Of a DNA stretch of 64,000 nucleotides, positions 28,510 to 36,997 are shown piece after piece; positions within the stretch are counted from its first letter, which is position 1, and each line of letters starts with the position of its first letter. The translations under genes and the position numbers were made by a program. The notes under the pieces are model-generated. The model was not told where the DNA came from, ran no database searches, and worked only from the letters and a program-made list of their open reading frames with translations. The stretch is from Fulvivirga sp. M361 (GTDB taxonomy: Bacteria > Bacteroidota > Bacteroidia > Cytophagales > Cyclobacteriaceae): NCBI RefSeq assembly GCF_007097395.1, contig NZ_VKDC01000001.1, forward strand, positions 255,501 through 319,500. The letters run 5' to 3'.

Positions 28510-29919
28510 ATGCGATGTTTCTTAACCCCGGCCTTAATTTTTCTCACTACAGTAGTAAGTAAAGGACAGCCTTCTACACTTTTCTCATCGGATAGCAGCA
28601 TTTACGCTATTGGCGATATGGAAGGAGGGGTCCAACAAGGCAAATGGCAGTATTACAATTCATCAGACACTAAAATCGAAGAAGGGCTATTCGAGAAGGG
28701 AAAACGTATAGGCACCTGGTATACTTTTTACCTTCAGGGTCAGGTAAAATCAAGCATTACCTTTCAAGACGGCCTGCCCGAACGATACACAGAATATTAC
28801 TCCTCTAAAGAAATAAAAGTCAAAGGCCAGTTTAAAGGTGGAAAACGATCAGGCAAATGGGTACACAAATATATCGGCGGACAAACCGAAAAAGTAGAAT
28901 ACTATGATAATGGCCTAAAAAATGGTGTTACACGTACTTTTAATACATATGGTGAACCGCTGGCTGTGATGACCTATGAGAATGATACACTACACGGTGA
29001 GTATACTGAGTATAATCCTTTCGGCAATGTGTTACGAACAGGTACATATCATCAGGGTCTGAAAGATAAAACATGGAGAGAGAATTATGACATAGGCCGA
29101 AAGGCAAGTATTGAGCACTATGTTAAAGGTATCCCTGACAGTGTCTGGCGTGAATATCACCGGGATGGGAGTCTGATGTCAGAAAGCCATTATAAAATGG
29201 GCATAGCCATAGGCCGCTGGGTCAAATATTACAACAGTGGCAAGATCGCAGAAATCAGCTTCTATAAGCAAGGCTGGCAGGACAGCACCTACCTTGACTA
29301 CCATAGCAACGGAAAGTTAAAGTCACAAGGAAAATATGAAAACGGCCTTCTTACTGGCAACTGGAGGTTTTTTAATTCAAAAGGATTCGTCACTGAAGAA
29401 GGTACCTATTTAAATGGTGAACAACAAGGTCAATGGTTCAGCTATTACAACGACGGTAAATTAAAAAATGTAGGCAGTTTTATCGGAGGGCTTGAAAGTG
29501 GACTTTGGGGGGTTTTTCACCCTAACGGACAACTGATGCAGGAAGAAATCTGGAAAAAAGGAAAGCTTTGGAACATATCCAAATTCTATACTCAGGAAGG
29601 GAATACACTCGACCCCGGTGATTTAAAAGATGGAACCGGTTTAAAAATCAACTATTATTCGAGTGGACAAAAGGAAATAGAATGTTACTTTGCCAATGGC
29701 GTACCGGAAGGCAACTGGATCTATTACTTCGAGAATGGGGATATAGCGGAAAAGGGTCAGTTCAAAGTGGGTCTTAGGGAAGGCAATTGGAAATTTTTCT
29801 ACCAGGGTGCAAAAAAAGAAGCGGAAGGATCTTATAAAAAAGGTGAAAAATCAGGCATATGGCACTATTATTACAAAAATGGCCGGCTACGTGAAAAAAT
29901 TGATCACGATAAACAGTAA
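28510..29919 (+). CDS. Secreted MORN-like (YwqK-type) repeat protein
   Basis: From ATG 28510 the product has 469 residues, with a signal peptide (MRCFLTPALIFLTTVVSKGQ) and about 15 tandem repeats of roughly 23 residues. These have the pattern G-x-W-x-x-Y-x-x-G (GKWQYYNSSD, GTWYTFYLQG, GNWRFFNSKG, GQWFSYYNDG, GIWHYYYKNG). Such repeats are known from YwqK-family proteins and eukaryotic MORN proteins; their role in bacteria is mostly undetermined. An upstream ATG at 28249 is in frame and lies 22 bases after a candidate promoter, so a longer form cannot be excluded, but the internal signal peptide argues for 28510. The DUF2911 gene follows after 50 bases. Confidence 0.85.
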   Translation: MRCFLTPALIFLTTVVSKGQPSTLFSSDSSIYAIGDMEGGVQQGKWQYYNSSDTKIEEGLFEKGKRIGTWYTFYLQGQVKSSITFQDGLPERYTEYYSSKEIKVKGQFKGGKRSGKWVHKYIGGQTEKVEYYDNGLKNGVTRTFNTYGEPLAVMTYENDTLHGEYTEYNPFGNVLRTGTYHQGLKDKTWRENYDIGRKASIEHYVKGIPDSVWREYHRDGSLMSESHYKMGIAIGRWVKYYNSGKIAEISFYKQGWQDSTYLDYHSNGKLKSQGKYENGLLTGNWRFFNSKGFVTEEGTYLNGEQQGQWFSYYNDGKLKNVGSFIGGLESGLWGVFHPNGQLMQEEIWKKGKLWNISKFYTQEGNTLDPGDLKDGTGLKINYYSSGQKEIECYFANGVPEGNWIYYFENGDIAEKGQFKVGLREGNWKFFYQGAKKEAEGSYKKGEKSGIWHYYYKNGRLREKIDHDKQ

Positions 29920-29969
29920 CCCTGGCCTTAAAAACAGAGTATAACAGACCATCCTATCAGTCACAATCT

Positions 29970-30527
29970 ATGAGGAAATTAATCATTATTGGAGGGGTGA
30001 CCGTTGCAATTATTGCCATAGCAGCAGTATCCATGCGCTTTTATACCAAAACATTCAGCCCGACAGGTATAGCCCATTATCAACAAAGCGGATTAGATAT
30101 AAAGGTTGACTATTGCCGTCCTTATAAACACGACCGCAAAGTATTTGGAAAATTGGTACCTTATGATGAGGTATGGAGAACCGGAGCTAACGAAGCCACT
30201 GTTTTCACAACAAACCAATCTTTAAATATTGAAGGTAAGATATTGCAACCGGGCTCCTACAGTCTGTTTACCATCCCTCACAAAGACAGATGGGATGTGA
30301 TCTTTAACAGTGAGATTGGCCAGTGGGGTATCAAACCTTTTTCCGGCAAAGCCAATCGGGCAGCAGCCAACGACGTGCTCACGGTAGAAGTGCCAGCTAT
30401 AACTACGCAAGACCTGTTTGAACAATTTACTATTTCACTGGAACAGATGAGCGAAGAGATCCACATGGTATTAATGTGGGAAAAAACATTGGTAGTGGTG
30501 CCTATAACCGCTATGGAAAAGGTATAA
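29970..30527 (+). CDS. DUF2911 domain protein
   Basis: The 185-residue protein has an N-terminal membrane anchor or signal segment (residues 4-22). The DUF2911 signature follows: VDYCRPYKHDRKVFGKLVPYDEVWRTGANEAT, FTTNQSLNIEGK, PGSYSLFTIP and the WGI region. The family is common in Bacteroidota and of unknown function; the motifs suggest an extracytoplasmic binding fold. It lies in the same direction as the MORN-like gene, 50 bases behind, and is probably co-transcribed. Confidence 0.9.
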   Translation: MRKLIIIGGVTVAIIAIAAVSMRFYTKTFSPTGIAHYQQSGLDIKVDYCRPYKHDRKVFGKLVPYDEVWRTGANEATVFTTNQSLNIEGKILQPGSYSLFTIPHKDRWDVIFNSEIGQWGIKPFSGKANRAAANDVLTVEVPAITTQDLFEQFTISLEQMSEEIHMVLMWEKTLVVVPITAMEKV

Positions 30528-30721
30528 CAGCAAAGACCTTCTTATATTACCTTAACAAGGTTCAGAGGTAACAAACATGCAAAAGATACCATCCGCATCA
30601 GGGGATTTTTTACGGATCCCATCCTGGAACCTGACCATAAAAGCTACCAAAACATTGTTCTTAAAACGTTTCCATCTCCGGCTTAACTTACCATAAGAGT
30701 ATATAAATAGTAAACCAGGAT

Positions 30722-30756
30722 GAAAAAAGCCCGTGATAATAGCTCAAGTAATCACG
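30722..30756 (-). terminator. Intrinsic terminator for the GNAT gene
   Basis: On the minus strand, arms CGTGAT (30756-30751) and ATCACG (30737-30732) flank a 13-base loop and are followed by GGC and six T (30728-30723). The hairpin overlaps the stop codon of the acetyltransferase gene. Confidence 0.65.
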
Positions 30757-31300
30757 ATGAAGTATATACGTTTTTCGTAAGCCCATACTGAACGAGGTCA
30801 AAGTATTTTCCTCCTTTTTTTATATGTTCACTGAGCTCGGCCTCTTTCGTCATGCCACAGTTACGCATTACCTTACCGGAAGCAAGGTTACCGGAAAAGT
30901 GGGTAGCATAGATCTTATTGAGCTTTAGCTGTTCAAAGCCAAATTTCACAACCGCCTTCGTTGCTTCAGAGGCATAGCCATTACCCCAGAAAGGTTCGGC
31001 TATCCAGTAGCCCATTTCAGCACGATCAAAGCGTGATTCCAGGTTTAGACCTATCCCACCAATTAACTGTGCACTTCCGGCTAATCGAACAGCAAACACG
31101 AATTGGTCCCTGTTTACAAACCCTTCATTTGCCATATTGATCCAGTATATAGCGTGTTCCTCCAGGTAAGGATGCGGCATGTTGAGCGTCGTCTCAGCTA
31201 CTTTGCTGTTTCCGGCATATTTCATAATATCAGCAATATCTGCTACGGCAGGTTTATTCAATCGAAGCCTTTTTGATTTTAAAAGGGGAAATGTCTTCAT
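30752..31300 (-). CDS. GNAT N-acetyltransferase, RimJ/RimL type
   Basis: The 182-residue protein opens with SKRLRLNKPAVADIADIMKY. It carries MGYWIAEPFWGNGYASEATKAVVKFGFEQL, which contains the acetyl-CoA-binding GNGYASEA loop, and NLASGKVMRNCGM, all typical of the acetyltransferase_3/RimJ group. It acetylates an N-terminus or small amine in the cytosol; the substrate cannot be inferred. It has its own downstream terminator. Confidence 0.9.
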   Translation of the reverse strand: MKTFPLLKSKRLRLNKPAVADIADIMKYAGNSKVAETTLNMPHPYLEEHAIYWINMANEGFVNRDQFVFAVRLAGSAQLIGGIGLNLESRFDRAEMGYWIAEPFWGNGYASEATKAVVKFGFEQLKLNKIYATHFSGNLASGKVMRNCGMTKEAELSEHIKKGGKYFDLVQYGLTKNVYTSS

Positions 31301-31412
31301 GGTAATCTTTACTGATGGTTAAAGATACTACACCATAAGAAAATGTAACATTGAAAGGCCTGTTTTAGGCAAAAAGAACGTCTTTTGGGCCAACTAACAC
31401 CCCCTACCCCCA

Positions 31413-32324
31413 TTATCGGATAAAATCATCTATCGCAGCTATGGAAGCTTCCGTAGCTTCTTCCTGCACAAAATGTCCACAATCAAACTCCTTTACCACT
31501 GCGTCAGGCAAACTGTCCCTCCATTTATTCAGATATTCCCTGTTAAAAAAAGGATCGTTCACCCCCCATAAAATTAACCATGGCTTTTCTTTTAATGCTG
31601 AAAGTCCAATCCATTGCTCCTGGTACCAATCCGACGAACCGACCAGACTTTTACCGATATTCCATAGGGAAAGCCTGGAGGTCCTGTTGGGAAAGGGTTT
31701 AATATAGTGCTTATGCACTTTTTTAGGAAGGTTCTTCTTATCATGGAACCCTTTTTTCAATAATACCTGAGGTGAAAAATTCATCCTTAAATACAAAAAT
31801 TTACCCATCGCACTATTAATTATCTTGTCTACTTTCCGGGCTTCGGGGTTCATCTCCGTTGCCCATAACCAGCTATTGAAGAGCACCACTTGTTTTATTT
31901 TATCTGCGTGTTGCCGGGCACACCCCAGGCCAATGGGCCCTCCAAAATCATGGACTACCAAAGTGATATTATCCAGGTTCAACTTTTCAATGAATTCCGC
32001 CAGGTTTTCAGCATGCTGCTTTGGGGTACCCATGTAATCTCCCGGTTTATCTGACAAGCCAAACCCAATGTGGTCGGGGGCTATACAACGATATCCATTA
32101 GAAAAGGCCTTGATAAAATTTCGATAGAGAAAAGACCATGTCGGTGTTCCATGAACGAATAATATCACCTCGCCCTCACCTTCATCCAGGTAATGCATTT
32201 TTCCGGATCCAAGATCAATAAAATTACTTTTGAATGGATATTGTACCGTATCCAGCCAATCTTGTGCATTTACAATGTTTTGCATGACACTTATTAAGGT
32301 TAGTACCAGGAAAAGAAATCTCAT
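31413..32324 (-). CDS. Exported alpha/beta hydrolase, haloalkane-dehalogenase-like
   Basis: From ATG 32324 the protein has 303 residues with a signal peptide (MRFLFLVLTLISVMQNIVNAQ). It has the hydrolase fold motifs HGTPTWSFLYR (oxyanion region), VVHDFGGPIGLG (nucleophile elbow with Asp, as in dehalogenases and epoxide hydrolases), and a C-terminal DCGHFVQEE with the catalytic His. The Trp that follows the nucleophile in haloalkane dehalogenases is Phe here, and the first-loop halide-binding residue (Asn or Glu) is Thr, so dehalogenation is uncertain. Export is unusual for that family. An upstream in-frame start (32360) is less likely. A Crp-type regulator gene lies 62 bases upstream on the same strand. 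Confidence 0.85.
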   Translation of the reverse strand: MRFLFLVLTLISVMQNIVNAQDWLDTVQYPFKSNFIDLGSGKMHYLDEGEGEVILFVHGTPTWSFLYRNFIKAFSNGYRCIAPDHIGFGLSDKPGDYMGTPKQHAENLAEFIEKLNLDNITLVVHDFGGPIGLGCARQHADKIKQVVLFNSWLWATEMNPEARKVDKIINSAMGKFLYLRMNFSPQVLLKKGFHDKKNLPKKVHKHYIKPFPNRTSRLSLWNIGKSLVGSSDWYQEQWIGLSALKEKPWLILWGVNDPFFNREYLNKWRDSLPDAVVKEFDCGHFVQEEATEASIAAIDDFIR

Positions 32325-32386
32325 AATGAGTTTTGATACAAATATCCCTGGTGCAAGCATTAAGAATCTTGGTACATACCAAGATT

Positions 32387-32950
32387 TCAGACTTTCACAG
32401 TAGCCAGTAGTTTACTAAAGTTAGTAGCGTCAATTCTCAGGTAGGAAGCCAGGTCTTTATGTGGCACTTTGTTAAGCAGGTGTGGGCTCCTCAGAACAAA
32501 TGATTTAAAACGCTTTTCTATGTTATACGCCATTAACTCATAATGCCTTTCCAACATGCCGATAGCAAACATTTCCACAGCTTTTCTAAATAATGTCTCT
32601 ATCGGTCTGAATTCCTGCATTAATTCCTGGTGCTGTTGAAATGAAAGCCTGAGAAACTTACTATCCGTAATAGACTGCAAATAATATTTAGAAGGGGTTT
32701 GTGTTAGAAATGACTCTAAAATACCCGAAAAAGAGGGGCTGTATGTGAAGGCAATTACGTGCTCCTTTTCATCGGTCAGGTAATAGGATTTTTGAATACC
32801 TTCCTGTACGAGATACATCCACCGCTCGGTTCGCCCGACAGTGGTGATCAATGATCTCTTTTTAATGGAGTACTCTTGCCAATGACTGAGGTATTCATCC
32901 AGGATCTCACGCTCTACGGGGTGTATCTGATTTAAAAACGATCTGATCAT
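32387..32950 (-). CDS. Crp/Fnr-family transcriptional regulator
   Basis: The 187-residue protein has a cyclic-nucleotide-binding-like beta-roll (SLITTVGRTERWMYLVQEGIQKSYYLTDEKEHV) and the long dimerisation helix (RKAVEMFAIGMLERHYELM). A short C-terminal HTH follows (PHKDLASYLRIDATNFSKLLATVKV), as in the many small Bacteroidota regulators of this family. Ligand and targets are unknown. It lies 9 bases downstream of the membrane-protein gene and just upstream of the hydrolase gene, so these three may form one unit. Confidence 0.9.
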   Translation of the reverse strand: MIRSFLNQIHPVEREILDEYLSHWQEYSIKKRSLITTVGRTERWMYLVQEGIQKSYYLTDEKEHVIAFTYSPSFSGILESFLTQTPSKYYLQSITDSKFLRLSFQQHQELMQEFRPIETLFRKAVEMFAIGMLERHYELMAYNIEKRFKSFVLRSPHLLNKVPHKDLASYLRIDATNFSKLLATVKV

Positions 32951-32959
32951 TTTAGAGTA

Positions 32960-33688
32960 TTAACTTTTATTATCATGCTTTTCAGAAGTCATTTTTTTGA
33001 TGCTTTTACTATTAAAATGAGTGTAAATACCAAGATCAAACGGAGTAGCCGTAGTTACATCTTCACTTTTTATGATCACTGTCATTGACATATCATTTTC
33101 CGGATCATTATCCAAGTAAGATTCATAGGCATTGGAATAATTATTCGTAAACACAAGCCGCTTAGTATCTTCGGAACGATAACCACTATAAAATGGCTTG
33201 ATGCTAAGGTAAGCCAAACTTCCTGGCGGTGGTATTTCAGTGGCAATGCCTATATAGAACTTATTATTGGTTAAAGTAAACTGTATCAGTTCAAAGTCCA
33301 GGTATGATTTGGCTATAATTCGCTCCAGATCTGTACCTACCTTTTTGATGGTGGTGTAAAGCTCTGTGGTATCATCCAAACGTGTATTTATAATTTGAGC
33401 TAAGAACCAGGATAGAAAAAGGGATAGTAATGACGCATCCAGGTATTCGTACTTGAAATGCGACCCTAACCGGTCAAAGAAAACCAGGTGAAAGGACAGC
33501 TTGGCATAAGCGTAGTAGGCAAGGTGCAAGGAAATATAAGAGAAGGTGAATAATAGAATGCCACAAAGAATAGAGTTAAAAATAAGTCTTTGCCGATCCA
33601 ACCGCTGGTTGATGTATTTGTAACGCTTACAAGTGGATAAAAAGTAATATCCGGCTACGAGGGGGAAAATGAATACGTTCCAAGGCAT
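32960..33688 (-). CDS. Unrecognised membrane protein with C-terminal soluble domain
   Basis: The 242-residue protein has three likely transmembrane segments: about residues 3-19 (VFIFPLVAGYYFLSTC), 37-60 (FNSILCGILLFTFSYISLHL) and 87-103 (SLLSLFLSWFLAQI). A C-terminal soluble part of about 130 residues ends in a Lys- and Ser-rich tail. I do not recognise the family. A 14-bp perfect palindrome sits 8 bases before the start and could be an operator. The Crp-type gene follows after 9 bases. Confidence 0.7.
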   Translation of the reverse strand: MPWNVFIFPLVAGYYFLSTCKRYKYINQRLDRQRLIFNSILCGILLFTFSYISLHLAYYAYAKLSFHLVFFDRLGSHFKYEYLDASLLSLFLSWFLAQIINTRLDDTTELYTTIKKVGTDLERIIAKSYLDFELIQFTLTNNKFYIGIATEIPPPGSLAYLSIKPFYSGYRSEDTKRLVFTNNYSNAYESYLDNDPENDMSMTVIIKSEDVTTATPFDLGIYTHFNSKSIKKMTSEKHDNKS

Positions 33689-33695
33689 TATTGGC

Positions 33696-33709
33696 TATGC
33701 TATAGCATA
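33696..33709. promoter_or_regulatory. 14-bp perfect palindrome upstream of the membrane-protein gene
   Basis: TATGCTATAGCATA is its own reverse complement. It lies between the start of the membrane-protein gene (33688) and the end of a small upstream ORF (33710), a position suited to an operator. The Crp-type regulator two genes on is a possible binder, which is inference. Confidence 0.4.
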
Positions 33710-33856
33710 CTATTCCTTATCGGACCTATCCAGCTCGACAGAAAACGCTGCCACCTTTTTTAATAGTTCTTTTCCTTTTTCGGATTTGATCCCTTTGGAA
33801 AAATTCAATTTTAGCCTTCCACTACTATCACTTTCAATATAATTCGGTAATTCCAT
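33710..33856 (-). CDS. Small ORF, 48 aa, possibly the 3' part of a frameshifted gene
   Basis: The ORF starts at ATG 33856 and encodes MELPNYIESDSSGRLKL through to ELDRSDKE, with natural-looking composition. The same frame stays open and protein-like for about 18 codons further upstream (FIRNEYRESLNQAI), which suggests the real reading begins earlier, in the neighbouring ORF, with one frame change. I do not recognise the product. Confidence 0.4.
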   Translation of the reverse strand: MELPNYIESDSSGRLKLNFSKGIKSEKGKELLKKVAAFSVELDRSDKE

Positions 33857-34044
33857 TATTGCCTGATTAAGCGATTCCCTGTACTCATTACGAATAAAAC
33901 CACTCCGGGTTTATTTAACTTGTATTCGATACTTAATGGTAAGATAGCCACAAAAAACTTGTCATTCAACGTGTAAACCCAATAATTACCAATGTAATGG
34001 GACTGTTTTATTACCAAAACTCCCGGGAATACAAATAAAATCAC
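33856..34044 (-). CDS. Small ORF, 62 aa, overlapping the next small ORF (TAATG)
   Basis: The ORF has a GTG start at 34044 and encodes a hydrophobic opening (MILFVFPGVLVI) followed by YWVYTLNDKFFVAILPLSIEYKLNK. Its stop overlaps the ATG of the 48-codon ORF by one base. Either these are two coupled small genes, or a single gene has been split by a frameshift near 33905. No promoter was found. The remaining bases between 33689 and 34191 hold a short hairpin (CTACT/AGTAG near 34150-34165) and nothing else clear. Confidence 0.35.
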   Translation of the reverse strand: MILFVFPGVLVIKQSHYIGNYWVYTLNDKFFVAILPLSIEYKLNKPGVVLFVMSTGNRLIRQ

Positions 34045-34191
34045 TAACCTTGCAGCCTTAAATTAAGTAACGCTAAACGCGTCAGATCCAAACGAAGCTG
34101 TAAAACAGTACAATCTAAGGTTTATTGATCCATACTTGGAGAATAGAAACTACTATTTTCAGTAGTGCTATTTGACTTTATACAAACTCAA

Positions 34192-35721
34192 ATGAAAAGA
34201 TATTTCAATTTATTCGACCTATCGCAGAAAGTAGACTATAAAAATGAAGTGCTTTCCGGCCTTACGGTAGCCCTGGCCTTAGTACCTGAGGCTGTGGCTT
34301 TTGCTCTGATAGCCGGGCTCTCACCCCTTACCGGACTATACGCCGCTTTTATGATGGGTTTGGTCACCTCCATCCTGGGTGGTCGGCCCGGAATGATATC
34401 AGGAGCTACCGGGGCGGTGGCGGTTGTCATTGCTGCACTGGCCCATTCGCATGGAGTGGAATATGTACTGGCCACAGTGGTACTGGCAGGTATTATTCAA
34501 GTGGCCGCCGGTTTATTACGTTTAGGTAAGCTGATGCGCCTGGTACCCCATCCCGTTATATTTGGTTTTGTAAATGGCCTGGCTATTATCATATTTATGT
34601 CACAACTGGACCAGTTCAAAGATGAAACCGGCGCATGGCTTACAGGAACTCCTCTATACATATTACTTGGGCTGGTCATTTTTACCATGTTCATTATTTG
34701 GGGACTCCCAAAAATAAGTAAAGCTATCCCTGCCTCTTTGGTAGCAATACTGGTGGTCTTCGGCGTCGTGATTTTCTTTGACATTGACACAAAAACGGTA
34801 GGTGACATTGCTTCTATCCAGGGTGGGTTCCCTCCTTTTCACCTTCCTTCTATACCACTTACCTGGGATACATTGGTACTTATTTTTCCTTATGCCATTG
34901 TAGTGGCAGGTGTAGGGCTTATTGAAAGCTTACTCACGCTCAACATCATTGACGAAATCACTGAAACACGTGGGCACGGTAACAAAGAAGCGGTGGCACA
35001 AGGTACGGCTAATATCCTCTCGGGAGTATTTTCAGGGATGGGGGGCTGCGCTATGATAGGACAGAGCCTGATCAATATCTCCAGCGGAGCACGGGCGAGG
35101 TTATCGGGAATAGTAGCAGCTGTTATGCTATTGGTCTTCATCATGTTTGGTGCGGGTCTCATCGAAAAATTGCCTATGGCAGCATTGACAGGCCTTATGA
35201 TCATGGTATCCATCGGGACATTTGAATGGGCCAGCTTAAAAACATTTAATAAAATGCCCCGATCAGACATCTTTGTCATGGTACTGGTCACCCTGGTAAC
35301 TGCGGTACTTCACAACCTGGCACTTGCTGTGGTCATAGGTGTGATCATTGCCGCCCTCGTATTTGCCTGGGACAATGCAAAACGTATCCGTGCCCGAAAA
35401 TACATTGATGATAATGGAATAAAGCATTACGAGATCTACGGTCCGTTATTTTTTGGCTCTGTAACCGTATTTAATTCAAAATTTGATGTGTTGGATGACC
35501 CTGAAGAAGTGATCATTGATTTCGCAGAAAGCAGAGTGGTAGATATGTCTGCCATTGAGGCACTGAACAAGATCACCGAACGATATCAAAAGGTTGGGAA
35601 AAAGATCCATCTCAAACACCTAAGTCAGGATTGCAAAGGATTGCTTAAAAATGCAGAAGAAATAATTGATGTAAATATCCTGGAAGACCCTACTTATAAA
35701 TTGGCCGTAGACGATATTTAA
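34192..35721 (+). CDS. SulP-family anion transporter with STAS domain
   Basis: From ATG 34192 the protein has 509 residues. It opens with VDYKNEVLSGLTVALALVPEAVAFALIAGLSPLTGLYAAF, the SulP signature, followed by ten or more hydrophobic segments (to about residue 400) and a C-terminal STAS domain (YEIYGPLFFGSVTVF, VIIDFAESRVVDMSAIEAL). SulP proteins carry sulfate, bicarbonate or similar anions across the inner membrane; substrate is unresolved. The frame is open from GTG 34165, but the ATG fits the family start. The gene is convergent with the SMP-30-like gene downstream. Confidence 0.93.
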   Translation: MKRYFNLFDLSQKVDYKNEVLSGLTVALALVPEAVAFALIAGLSPLTGLYAAFMMGLVTSILGGRPGMISGATGAVAVVIAALAHSHGVEYVLATVVLAGIIQVAAGLLRLGKLMRLVPHPVIFGFVNGLAIIIFMSQLDQFKDETGAWLTGTPLYILLGLVIFTMFIIWGLPKISKAIPASLVAILVVFGVVIFFDIDTKTVGDIASIQGGFPPFHLPSIPLTWDTLVLIFPYAIVVAGVGLIESLLTLNIIDEITETRGHGNKEAVAQGTANILSGVFSGMGGCAMIGQSLINISSGARARLSGIVAAVMLLVFIMFGAGLIEKLPMAALTGLMIMVSIGTFEWASLKTFNKMPRSDIFVMVLVTLVTAVLHNLALAVVIGVIIAALVFAWDNAKRIRARKYIDDNGIKHYEIYGPLFFGSVTVFNSKFDVLDDPEEVIIDFAESRVVDMSAIEALNKITERYQKVGKKIHLKHLSQDCKGLLKNAEEIIDVNILEDPTYKLAVDDI

Positions 35722-35735
35722 ATACTTTAACGGTC

Positions 35736-35810
35736 CTGGCCCTCTTCCTTCATTGTTGATTGATCTTTAAACATATAGCCCTCCTTCACAGAATGACCGA
35801 TGAGGGCCAG
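35736..35810. repeat. Inverted repeat between convergent genes
   Basis: CTGGCCCTC at 35736-35744 and GAGGGCCAG at 35802-35810 are perfect complements 57 bases apart. CGGTC at 35731-35735 can also pair with GACCG at 35795-35799. It may be a bidirectional terminator with a long loop, but there is no T run. Confidence 0.4.
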
Positions 35811-35915
35811 CGGCTAATGTAGCAACGATATCAGATGCTGTGTTAACCTACGAGGAGGAACAGAACCGCAAAAGTAAACCTAGTATTTGGCGTTAAGCCC
35901 ATTTACAGCTAGTTA

Positions 35916-36824
35916 CTACTTAGCAGAAGTAGTATTTTTTATAGCCAACCGATAGGCTACCACGCGATTGTCAAAGAAAGTGGGTACCATGATGATATCC
36001 TCGCCATCGATGATACCGATATCTGCTGTTTGTATTTCCTGTTCTTTGCTGGAAAAAATTGAAATAACTTCCTCCCCCTGTACAAGGAATATTTCTCCAT
36101 TCCAATCCGATACCACATAATCTCCCAAGGAAGTTTTAACAATGCCGTCTCCTTTACTCATACCATCGCCAAGTAAAGTGGCTTCTTTTGTAGTCCGGTC
36201 GTAGGCCTTGAATGTTCCATCTCCTGATGATGCAATTAAGATCCTGTCAGCCTCTACATAAATACCATTGGGCTTGTTCAAACCTTCTTTCCAAAGACTG
36301 ATCTCATTGTTTTCAAGCACAAAGATCTTGCTGGAATCCATATCAGTGATAAACACTCGCCCGGCTTCGTCTATAGCTATGTCATTCAGCATACCTACCG
36401 GGGACACCGGGTATCTTTGAATGATCTCGGCAGAAAGAACATTAATGGCAATCACCTCATCTACATCCGTTACATATAGTGTAGTATCTACGAGCCCCAT
36501 CCCTTTGGGAGAACTCATTCCGGTGACCCACTCCACTTCTATGGGCTGACCATCCTTACTAATTTTAGAGATGAATCCATTTCCATCCTTTTGCCTTGGA
36601 TTTTGATTGATATTAGAGACATAGATCACATCACGTTCAGCATCATATAATGCAGATTCCGGTGTTTTGAAGATAGTATCGGTGGCCCAAAGCAGATCGA
36701 AAGCAACCTCTACTTTTTCTTCAGGGTCTTTTTGTACTTCTTTTTCTTTCGGAGCCTTACTACAGGATGTAAAAACGAAAACGATGAGAGTAAAATATAA
36801 TAAATGAACTGTTTTTAACAACAT
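35916..36824 (-). CDS. SMP-30/gluconolactonase-like beta-propeller lipoprotein
   Basis: The 302-residue protein has a lipoprotein signal (FVFTSC, cysteine near residue 21), a charged linker, and a six-bladed-propeller body. Blade motifs include ESALYDAERDVIYVSNIN, KGMGLVDTTLYVTDVDEV, LNDIAIDEAGRVFITDM and KPNGIYVEADRILIAS. This matches the SMP-30/gluconolaconase-like superfamily. Enzyme activity is unproven; many such lipoproteins are of unknown role. Confidence 0.85.
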   Translation of the reverse strand: MLLKTVHLLYFTLIVFVFTSCSKAPKEKEVQKDPEEKVEVAFDLLWATDTIFKTPESALYDAERDVIYVSNINQNPRQKDGNGFISKISKDGQPIEVEWVTGMSSPKGMGLVDTTLYVTDVDEVIAINVLSAEIIQRYPVSPVGMLNDIAIDEAGRVFITDMDSSKIFVLENNEISLWKEGLNKPNGIYVEADRILIASSGDGTFKAYDRTTKEATLLGDGMSKGDGIVKTSLGDYVVSDWNGEIFLVQGEEVISIFSSKEQEIQTADIGIIDGEDIIMVPTFFDNRVVAYRLAIKNTTSAK

Positions 36825-36997
36825 AACTTGTCAGTTTAATTTACTTGAAAAGTTAGCACCTGAGTGTAGAAAGACCTAACGAAAATGGGAATAAACGTTT
36901 AGTAAGAACAAGTACATACGATGCATATCCCTGTTATTCAGGTCTTTTTTTAATTTTTGTGTCACACTACGCTCATGACTATCGTCTAACTTATAGA

